From Tubiluchus corallicola (lineage: Eukaryota > Priapulida > Priapulimorpha > Priapulimorphida > Tubiluchidae): DNA of 64,000 nucleotides. Location of the stretch: NCBI GenBank assembly GCA_030141605.1, contig JAQGDQ010000157.1, positions 323,266 through 387,265 on the forward strand, written 5' to 3'. Position numbers and translations under genes: made by a program. Below the pieces are notes generated by a model that saw only the letters and a list, made by a program, of their open reading frames with translations, was not told the DNA's origin and searched no databases. Positions within the stretch are counted from its first letter, which is position 1. Every line of letters begins with the position of its first letter. This document shows positions 40,001 through 52,000 of this stretch, in pieces.

Positions 40001-43000
40001 AGCACTTTTGATGTAAAGTGCACATTATCCATATAATTATTATTTACAAGTGACTGTATTTCATGGTTTGGGCTAACTGTTGCATTTTGGACCTTTGTCC
40101 AGCTTGCTCTCTGCTTTGCAATGCTCTACATTGATTTTTTTTGCCAAATTGCAAGAAAATCTATACAAACGTTTTTGTAGACTTCAAATGCCACTGACAA
40201 CTCAATGCACATTAATTTGCTATCAACTGCATATTTGTGTTACTGTAGTCTGTAATTAGTTGACATGTGTAACAGCATTCATGTTTTGTTGTTTGATTTC
40301 TGGCCCTCTAAAAGCTTTTGCTTTGTTTGCTGATCTAACATTCTCTGTTGTAGTGCTGCCTGGAACAACATCATTAATTGTTCGTAACAGCTTCATTAAG
40401 CCTGCCATTGATTATGTGTCTGAATGCAGAAACGGGTGCTTCTTCTGTCATGTTGGAAGTGAATTCTACAGAATCGTTTGTTTTAAATTTCACAGCAGAG
40501 AAAGAGCTGACAAATACTTTTTGTGATGACACTGCATTCTATAAAGACATTGTTTATTTTGTCTTCATGTGCATGTCCTCAACTTTTTCCATCGTTCTGA
40601 ATGTTCTTTTTATCACTTCAGTATTTAGATTTTGTCAACTGCAGAGCAACTCAAATTATATCATAGCCTCACTCAGTGTATCTGAATGTCTCATTGCATT
40701 GAGTGCATTGGTGCTAGAGGTACTTTTATTTACCACAAAATGCAAATCAGATGGTTCTAGCAACATTTATTATTCAGCCAGATGTTTTCAAAAGTCTTGG
40801 TATTTTGCCTTGGCATGCAATGTGTTTGAACATTTGTTATTAGTGGGCATAGAAAGATATGTTGCGATAGTTTGGTCACTTCGTTATCATCAAATTGTGA
40901 CACCCAGAAGATTAAAAGCATCTTTAGCAATTGCTTGGTGTGTTTCAGCTTTGCAACCTTTGGGCCTGTTTCTTCCTTTTTGGATCAGACATCGGCAGTG
41001 TTTTGATGTTTTTACACTATCATATGCCACATATTATACTTTGTACATGCTAACATTCATTATTGCTCCGTTGCTTGGCTTAGTTGTAGTTTATGCACGA
41101 ATTTGGATTATAGCTGTCCGTCAAGCGAAGCGCATTTATGAAACGACTTCTGTTATTGAAAGGAGAAGTGCTCAAATAGAGAACAGAGCTACAGTAACTA
41201 TTGGCATTATTATATGCGTCTTCATTGCCTGTTGGTTCTCTGGTTTCATTGAGACAATCGTCCATAAATGGTGTCAGTGTGTGCCAGGAGGATATCGGAT
41301 CTGTTATGTCTTGGTCACTATTGGCATTAGTGTAAACCCACTCGTGTTTGGCTTGAGACATAAAGACGTGCGCAAGGCATTTTGGTCTATCTTGAAATGC
41401 AGATCATTGACATGTTCAGAGCAGATGTGACTACTTAGTGTCATAGCATCCATTTTGTATCTATGTCAGATTACGTCACGTCTTATCAATGTTCGGAACA
41501 AAACCATATCCCGAGTTAATTGAGCATAACTAGTTACCACAGATAAAAGTAGACACAGTGACAATAACTGTGTATGTTTCTGTAGTTAACACCCTTGCGT
41601 TACTATTTGAGAATATGGACCCTTCATTAGGTTGGTGTTAAATTTTCACTATTACATGGCTTATGTAAGTAAATTGCTGGAATTGCTGTTTTGTACCATT
41701 TATATAGGCTTGTTTTGTTTAATTCCTTGAGGACCATAAGCATTTGCTGCATTTTACATGATAATTTTTGTAGGTTTCTACTCCTCGCACAATGGATTTT
41801 CATGCAAAATTATATACAAAATGCATTTTTTACCTTAGACAAATTTAAAATCGATGTTTGATGAATAAATTGAAAGCTTTCAGTAACTGCAGTGTTTGCA
41901 CTGTAACAAAGTACAGTTTCACTTGTGTGAAATCGGCTATTGCAGAAAATTTCAATTATTCACACACAACACTCTGATATATTTTGGCCTCAAGTCTACT
42001 CTATATTTAAGGAGAAATTCCTGTTAAAAGATGAAATAATCTTAATTTGTCTTTGGCTGATCGGTTGGTTTTCTTGGAATAGCAGCAGAGTACTGCACAG
42101 TTTGGGCTGTAGCAAGCAGGCGATCAATAAATTAGTGTGTACGATCAGGCAAGCATGACTAAGCTGCTCAATAGGCAAAGTTGGAGTGCCTGTGTGTTTT
42201 TCTTAGTTTTGTCCAATTAAATCACTTAGAAATGTTTAAACAACTAGCACGATTGGATAGCCGATTGAGAACGGCATAGTATGAATAGAACAGTATGAAA
42301 TTTGTAATCATTTAGTTATGTCTGTGCTCATGCAGTAGCAGAAAAGTCATAGGTCTGATAAGACCTATTTTGAATGGAGCGGTCTTGAAGGAGTTAATAA
42401 CTAATTTTTTGTCAAGGGCTGCTAATAAAAAAGACATACATACTACATATTATATATATATAATTTCTCTACCTGGGCTCAGACATGTGCGCATGGCCTC
42501 ATACACACAACAGCCAAGCACCGCGTTGCTGGAGCACACTGTGCGGGGCTGTGAAGCAAACAGTTCTGTACAAGCACAAAGAAAGAACTAAAGAAAAAAG
42601 ACTTTATGTTGAATATTATTGATAATGGTGATTGAAAATTGGGGGTGCTGCAGTTCCACAGTAATTATGCACGAGCCTCCATTGCTGGTTTCTTATAATC
42701 ATGTTACTTGTGGGATTTGCATTGTACACAGTGTGTAGAGATGAACTCTCCCAACTTGGATGAGCACTCCCTGGATCATGACTGATAAGCATGCTACCTA
42801 AATCGCTGCTGGTGCTTTGGTGAAAAGCAACTAGTTTGTGTAGCAGTATGCTACAATCTGCTTCCCTGTATTTGCTTGTCATTTGCACGAACACAGTAAT
42901 TTTCCTTTCATTCTCCCATGTTGACTTTATCGGCTTTAGTTAATTTGTGAAAATAATGGAAAACACGCAGCCTTAATGTTTTAGCAACAGGTTGGTATTT

Positions 43001-46000
43001 TTAAAATAAGCAATAAATTGTGAATTTTGCTGTGTCACTGCCTTGGTAACAGATGTTGTTGGTGCAGTGCAGTCGTGCAAATTGAGAGACACGTATGTAT
43101 GCAGGACAGATATAAGAAAAAGATACTTTCGTACTTTGCTTTGACATTCTGTTTTATAGATTTCATTTATGAGATAGTTAGGACGGCATTACCTTGCTGG
43201 CTTTGCTATGGCAAATGGAGGAAACTTGTCAAGTGTTTCTCTTTATGAACCCTTAAAGAATGAATCTTACTACACCAACACGTATGACTATGTTGCTTAT
43301 TTTGCCTTTGTAACTTCGACAGCTGTGATTAGTTTATTGTTAAATGCCTTGCTGATTTTGTCCATTATGAGATTTCACAATCTGCAAAACAATGCTAATT
43401 GCATCCTGGCTTCGTTAAGCTTATGTCAGTTTATAGGAACCCTAGGCATGCTGCTTATTGAAGGAACAAAATTTGCGATATTGTTGAAGTCCTCTATGGT
43501 ATCTGTCAGCCTTGTGGTGACTGTTTGTGTGAGGAAGGCATTCTATGTGGCCATGGCACTAAATGCATTGGCTCATTTGTACTTAATGGGACTGGAACGG
43601 TATATTGCTGTTATGAAGTCTCTTCATTACCGGCGCATTGTGACTGATCGCAGACTGAAATATGGTTTACTCCTCACATGGACCGTGTCCTTATTGGAGT
43701 CAGTGTCGTACAACTTACCAGCTTGGTTGTCACAGTCATGGCTGTGTACCCAGGACACATTAGGAACGACCGTGGCGACATACCAGTCAGCATTTGCTGT
43801 GGTATTTGGAATCCTTCCGATTTCTGTTTTGTTGGTCTGGTACGTGAAAATATGGAAATAGGCAACAGCTCAAGTTAAACGCATTCACGGAATAAGTCGA
43901 GCATCTACCGGGAAGGAGATCATGGGAGAAAAAAGAGCGACAATTACGATCGGAATCATTTTGTTTATTTTGGTCACTTGTTGGGTTTCTGGATTTCTGA
44001 TGGCCATTGTTAATAAAGCATGCCAGTGCATTCCTGGCGATTACGAGATAACGTATGCATTGTTTCTGACCAGTTTTTGTTTAAATCCGCTTGTCTACGG
44101 CTTCAGAAGTGACGTCATACGCAAGGCATTCTGGTCTATTGTACGTTGTTCTAAGCCTCAGAGAGAATAAAGAACAATCAAGCCTAGTGTTATGAACTTT
44201 GCTGATTACTATCATATTTACTACATCATCTTATAGTGCTGCATATTTTTCTTGTTTAACTAGCGTATCTTATGATTTCCATGTGTGGATGAAACATTTT
44301 CCATAAGTTATTAGCTAGATACTCATGTTTGTGTCTGCTTGCAAAATACATTTTTGTAATCATGTTTGCTGAAGCACTGAGGTGATTTACATAATAATTG
44401 TTGTTTGTTAAGTTGATATATTATACTATATTAATAACAGAACTTACCTACAATGTTTGCAAGTTAATGTTTGCAAGTGAAACATCTAATAAGCCTTTTC
44501 ACAATTTCGTTGTGTGCACGCACAGTTGCTGTAGGTCAAATGTTAAGCATACCACAGCAACGCATCTTAACAACAACCGTCACATTGCATGTGGGTAAGG
44601 CAATGCTGTTTGTCGCATCAATTCAGTAACTTCAGTTCTTTTACGTGGACTTTACTTAATTATGCATTAGTCTGTGTGTAAAGTGTTTTAATAACAGGAT
44701 ATTGCTTGGAAACAGGAAAATTAACTACCTAAGGTTCTAGCTGGCTGTTAAAACTGTTACTATTACAATAGCATAGCATTGGTTGCAGGGTGTTGTTATG
44801 TGTACTCAAATGCGTTGTCTGGCACACGTAACCTTTAACCCTTTTGCGATCGTCATCAATTGCTGAAACTCTGAAAAGGTTTATTGTGCTTGTCATTATT
44901 CAACCTGCACCTAAACAGTGACGCTATAGTTTAACGTTATAGAACATTGGCAACGTATCAAAAATAGAGAAATTGTAGATAGTGTCTACCTCAAAAAATT
45001 CCACGTACTTATCCACATTTGCTGCATTACAACAGTTTTTCAGATCTGTGTAATTTGGCACTCTGCAAAAGGACATGTGGACCAGTAACCAAAATTAGTG
45101 GGAGTGCTGTTTCAGAAAATTTTTAGCCATGGTTTCAGTACTTTATAAAACAAAACAAACATGTTAAATTTTAAATTTGTAATTGTAATTTTAAACCAGC
45201 AAACATGCGAAAGTTTATACAAAATCTTGATAAAATCCTAAACAAAAAATATTTGTTGCATTACTAATAGCCTAAATTGTTGCAGTTCAAGCTTAATCCA
45301 TTCACGGTAAACACTTTACAACTGACAACAAACTGTGTGAGTAACAGTAATGTCACAATACTTTCTCTACCTCAGACATTGCGCATGGCTGCACTGTGGT
45401 GGGCTGTAAAGCAATTGTATTGCTTTGGTTCCGAACAAGCAAAGAACTAAAGAAAAAATACTTATATTGAATATTATCGATAATCGAGTGAAAATAGGGG
45501 GTGCTGCAGTTCTACCCGCATTGCTGGAGCGCACTGAGCGGGGCTGTGAAACAAACAGTACTGCTCTCACGTGCTCTGGTTCCATACAAGTATAAAGAAA
45601 GGACTAAAGAAAATGACTTATTATATTGAATGTTATCAATAATATCGAATGAAAATATGGGGTGCTGCAGTTCCACAGTACCTATACACGAGCCTCTACT
45701 GATGTGGACATTAAGTCATTCACACAGTACCAGCTAATGTTGATGGTTGTGGAAGGACTGAAACCTAGTTAATGATCAAGGATTGAGTGAAGATGCAGAA
45801 TGGCATGGCAGAAGGGATGACCCAGAAGTTCAGAATCGATTTGGATTGCAGTAATTCACGAGTTAACTAATCTAACTTACCCACTTAACCAACCACAAAA
45901 TGTGACCACTCTGTTAAATTTCTCACTAAGTGGTCACACATCTAAAAGGACTAAAACAAAACGAGGTCAAAAACAGAACCACACAGGACAGGTCTAAATT

Positions 46001-49000
46001 AAAAGGTGTGCCAAACTTCAAGTGTGCCACAATTTACATGACGCTGTTACAGGTGATATACATACCACAAAGACAATTTAAAGCAAAGCCAGACCCAATC
46101 TTAAACTCTAGGTCAAAAGAATCTACTCATTAAAATATTGAAAGGAAACATACTATTTTTTCAAAAATGACTTGTGTGAAAGAATTATTGCCACACAAAC
46201 ACAATTTCGCGTTCGCGCCACTAATTCTTCGCTGTTACATGCATTTTGCCATTCGCTAGTTAGATGGGCACTAGTGCCTGCATTTCAGAAATGCATTGCA
46301 CAAAAACAGATGCTGTACCTCTCAGTTCAGATGTGTTAGTTTGTGACGAACTACACACGTTCAATAACTCATGCGTGAGCACAGCAGTAAATTTGAATTT
46401 TATTCTTAAAACTTGCCGAGTTGCTTACAACACACTAAATATCTTACAGTAGCACTGAACTTCAATTTTCGCTTTCGCAAACACATGCAACATGCTCGTG
46501 GAATATTTTTGCTGTTGAAAATTATGTTAATTTTTGATGTCATCAATAGTTGGGCTCGCCCGCCATTAATTAAGTTTTTAATATATTATTTAACTATCAA
46601 AAATGCTTTTGCAGTATTATTGGTGTGATAACGTGTACTTTTTATCGGACTTGAAAATGAGGTAGTATATGAAAAATAATCCAGTTTTTATTTAATTTCT
46701 AGCTAACTCTCTTCAATATTCCTTGTGTTACAGACGTTTTTCCGCTTCACAAGATCTTCCACTTGTGGGACACACTTCTCCTCGGTGATTCCTCTTTACC
46801 ACTGTTTATCGGTGTTGCCATCCTGAAACAACTTAGAGATAGTCTGCTATCTTTCGGCTTCAACGAATGCATACTTCTTTTTTCTGATATGCCTGGTAGG
46901 TACTTTTGAAACAGTGAAAGATGAGCAAGAGCTAGTAAAATTATTTTATGTTCCAATTTTCATCTTTTAGATGAAGTTATTATGAATTTAATGTAATAAA
47001 TCATAAAATACTCTTATGCTATTACACTTTTACACCTCACAGTTCTTTCTAGGCTAGGGTTGCCAGACGTCCCTTATATAAAGGACATCCATATTTGATA
47101 ATTTTCTCCCCTGTCCCATAGTGACCTTTCGGGGACACACATATGTCCCGTATTTAGTTTATTTTAAAAGTTCGTAATGAGAATATATTTTTACTAGCTT
47201 TTTGTTGTTCTTAGTTGTAACTTTGTAAGTAATTATACTGTCTTTTCTTAGATTCTCTTGATGAAAATAATGCAAATGTAACGGGGTAACACGTGTTGCT
47301 AGAACTTTAAACAAAACCGACGTGTTTGCAAGGCTGTGCTTTTAACTTGCAGAAATTTGATCTTCGATTAACAAAAAACAGCACAGTTATTGAAGGATAA
47401 AGTCATCAAAGTTGAATGAAAATTTTTCCTTTCTGCTAATTCGCATGTGCTCATGTGGCTCCAGCTACGTACAGAAAGATTAAACGCCCGACATAAATAT
47501 ATCTAAATAGTTTTTTCAGCCACATATCTAATGACGAAACTAAACAGTTTAAACCTGCTTATAAAAATTCTGGCACTCTAAACTGTATTGCTTTACCATT
47601 AAATCAAGTGTCAAAATCTGGTGACATCCATAAAAAATAATACTTATACAGTAAGATTTCAAACAGACTTATAAGCTATTTTAAATAAAAAATAATAAAT
47701 TGTTTTCTTATCTAAATTTTAGTTTGTGGAAATACTACAAGTAACTTCTTGAAAAGAAATAAAGTAGTCAGCTCTCATTGTGCATTTTTTCCTGAAGTTA
47801 ATAACTTAATCTTTCAATTTTGCTGGATTATTCTCCAGAATTTGTACACCAAGCTGTTTTGAATTTCAATCCATTATGAAAATAGTTCCAAATGCTTGCA
47901 GGACAGTTAGTATATGCAGGGCCAGCGCTAGGAAGTGTGGGGCCCAATTACAATATTGTTATTGGGGCCCTCTACTGCAATATCCAAAGAGTGACGTTTT
48001 GTGCTTCGTGTAGTATGCCAGTCTCAGCCAAAAAGCGTTGAGGGCTTGCAGCTCCACATTAGCCACAATTAGCCGCAATTTACTAAAAAAAACTGAAAGC
48101 CCATATGGAAGTTTTAATGTTTAACAACAAGTCAAGATAATTACTGACATACTGTCTGCATGGGCCTTCTAGAAACAGACTTTTTTGGCTTTTTTGTCCG
48201 AGAAATCTTTCATAATCATTTCAAAGTCAATGGTTTTTTTAAAGTCAACTTCTATAGATAGCATCGCCAAATTATTTGGTCTCTCTTGTGAAATTGTTGA
48301 CGTTACGTACGTTTTAATCAGTTTTAGTTTTGATAAAACTGTTAACGTGTTATACAATCTCATTAACAGCACTCTTTCTGTTTTGGGGGTTGGAATATCG
48401 TTCACAAATTATTAACTTAAAATCCAATGACGATCTAACTAATGCATATAGCATAAATTGCAATGATAAACTGTCATTACAAAACAAATAAACAAACAAT
48501 CAGCAAAAAACATTGAAACATAGATACGAGGACAGATCGAATAGTTTCACTGCCATCACTGTATCGACAAATTTCGTGCACTCTACACACCCATAGCGTC
48601 ATTAATTCATCATAGCCATGTGTGTGGGGCCCCCTCTTGGCATGGGGCTCAATTTGAACAAATTTGTTTAATTGGCTTAGAACCGGCTCTGAGTATAAGG
48701 CCGTTCCATAACTTCCATTCCTACTGTTTTTTCGTTTCATGTTTGCAGACATTGACATTGCTAAATGTGTTCAGGACTCTATCAGTTATTTTCGCAGTAC
48801 TCCGAAAAGTGCAACATTTAGAACTCATGCAAAGGCTAGAACAGCAAAAAAAGACAATGGTAAAACTGAGTTGGTAAGTTTCGTAGATTAAAACTAAAAG
48901 GACTTTAACATAAAATGTTTTTTATAGATATGGTAATATATATCATGTACTAAATGACTGTAAAAAATTAGTAAAGAACTTTTTCTTGTAATCAGTAACT

Positions 49001-52000
49001 TTTTTTTAGATAATATCAATGATTTATCTCATTGCATTCATATCATGTGATGTGTATCAGTTCTCCAGTTACACCATCTGCCTTCTACCGCCTAACGAAT
49101 TCCTCTTTTACTACAATCCACAATGAAGTGTGATAATCAATATTCGAAATGTTCCATTGAGGTCTTATTGAAGTCTATGAGTCAAATGCTTATGAGCCCA
49201 ATATGAGATCATTATGACTTCATGCTTGTGAACTCATGAGTATCCTATGTCATCAGTGCACTTCATCATTTTCCTGACCTCATGCTTATTTATTAGTCAA
49301 ATATGAGTATTTTATGACTGCATGTTGAGACCATGTCTTGACTGGGTAAGTCACTGTGTTTCATCATCTCCAGAGTTACACGTCCTCTGACATGACACTT
49401 GCAATCACTTTAGTCCACATTGCCCTCCCATGTCTCTGTACTTTTAATATCTAATGGTGTGTTGATAAGATCTTTTTGGATGAAATTGATGTAAGTTAGC
49501 AGCTCCTCCTTGTGGTTTGTTTTCTTTCTGCAGTGTTACCTTGAAAGCTAATTTTAATGGGCTGTTGTCTCGTGGTCGTATAGTGTGTCCTATCCATCTT
49601 AATCTTCTCCTTTTAATTTTAACTGTCCATTCCTCTGTATTGACTTTATTATACAGATCCTGGTTTGATATATTAAACAGAAGTGGTGCAGACAAATCAC
49701 TGACTTCAATTTTTTTTTATAAATTTGTAGTCTACGGTCTTTATGCTGGTCATATTATGGCTGTGCATCTCGTTACCTGCAATTTTGTCATTGTGTTTAA
49801 GATTGAATGATTTCGTAACAATAACAGGATTCTTTGCACCATTATTTTATCATTATTTTTTTTTGTGCAGAAAATGGAAGCAATTCCTCTAAGTATGTTG
49901 AAATCTGAGCGATCTCCACGTATCTCGGCTGAGGATTTGCTTGAACTTTGCGCATTGTCTCCCACTGCATCGCAGACGTATAACATACAGAGAGGTCAAG
50001 CTCATACCAAAGTCTTATTGGTTGATGTCAGAAACACGGAAGAGTATCCTGATGAATTTTTTCGATTGGATAATCAAATATTTTTGAGAGAAGATTTAAA
50101 GTGTTGTTAAAGTACTAAGAAAATAAATTGTGTGCTTGCAAACCAAAACGTCCATAAGTCTGCAATTAAGCATTTCTAGTTAAAGTCAAGCCTCGTTATG
50201 ACCCCCCTTTGTAATGCCAACCTTGCTTTTTTGGTTATTTTTGGCAAAACAAAATGTCCATATTTGCCTAGACATGTATTTATGCACCTTGTTATAATGC
50301 CAAGCTCGTTTAATGCCAACTTTACTGGAGTCCCAAAGTGGGTGGCATAAAACGGTTTGTCTGTATTCGCATATCCTGGATCTCTATTTCCTGAGGACCA
50401 TTTTGATCAAGTTCATCGCTCTGTGTTATTTCTGAGCTGAGATAATCCACATTGAAGTGGACAGGCTGCACACTGAAAACGTAACTTTGAGAAAATCGCT
50501 ATTAATGTTTTGCCATCTTTTTTGACATGTTTCTGCAAAAACACTTAGCAACCATACAAAAGGTTGGTTGCTATAGACTTTGTAGAAACCCACTGAAGTT
50601 ACGTTTAAATCCAGTAGATACCTTTTCCATACTAAAAGAAAGTTTATTCTTGAAAACATAGTACATGTTTTTACTAGTTATTATAATTTATTAACCCAGT
50701 TTTTTTCTCTGCTTTATGCTCTCATCTTTAGGCATTCAAAATGTAGCATTAAAATAATAATCTAAATTTATTTTAGCAGAAAAATTTACTATAAAATATT
50801 CTTAATTTGTCCTGTCAAATGTTTTGTGACTTTCGCCATTGTTCTGGCATACGCATTACGAATCTCAACTAATATTTAGTGGTCATACTGATCATTATAC
50901 TTTTTCTCACGTTTTTTTCATCTATACCTCCTGTCCTTAACATACTACTATACAGCTATATGAGAGGCACTGTTCCGGGTGCTATAAACATACAATTCAG
51001 CACCGCTTTCACAGCGGACGGTGATCTCGTTGCTTCTCCAGCTGTTTCTACGCTTTACGCTCACTATGGAAAAGTCATCGTCGTCATCGGCAACAGAGGC
51101 AGTAATGCCTCCAATGTAAGTTTCGTTGTATCAGGACTGGCGAGGATTGATCGTCAGTTACTGGTCGGTTTCTAGTAGCTGTTTTGTAAATCTAATGAGT
51201 TTTCCTATAATAGTTTAACTTTTTACACAAAATGTCTTAGAAAGTTAGTTAGCAATTTGCTGCATAATTTCTTTAGCTAGGCTGTTGTGGCAGGGTTGCC
51301 AGCCTAACATCAACCGAAGTCAGGAGTCAAGAACTAGCTATGACATATAAGCTCCCCCAATGGGGCCCGGGACGGAGCCCTGAAAACCAAGCATTTCCAG
51401 CACTTTACATGTTTTATGAGGTCAAAGCTAAAGTCAAGAAATTCAAACTACAAAGTAGTAAAAATTCTTGACTTTAGACTCCAATAAAGCCCTGAAAGTC
51501 TAAAACTCACAAAAGCACAAACAGTGTATGTCAATTTTTGGAGTTTCTTCCCAGTCATATTTCTTACGGTTTATGATTTTTCTGCGATTATTTTGCAATC
51601 AAATTATTAAGTGCTTTATGTTATGTGAATTAAAGTTAAAGTTAAAGGAAAAGAATACTTGATTTGCAGTATTTGCTGCTGCAGCAAAAATTGACAAAAA
51701 ATGTAGACGGGATAAAATAAGTAATTTATTAAAGTAATTTAATAAGTTTACTACCTTAGGGAACAAAGTCTCCTGTTTTTTTGGCTTAATCTTTTGCAAA
51801 GTTTCAATAGCATGCAAGTTGTATTTCCACTTTTTTCCCATTAAATTCCAATGTGATGGTCTAAATCAGAAGATTTCAGAATTTTTCAAAAATCCGATTG
51901 AGCTATGAATCTGTGACAGAATTTCAGCAAACTCCACGCCTAATCAGGAGTGGTGGCAACCCTATATTGTGGTGACAACCCTATGTTGACGAGGCATCTA

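Noticed and set aside
40378-40449. Longer N-terminus for GPCR 3
   Set aside because: Start context and protein length agree with paralogues only from 40450; the extra residues have no counterpart.
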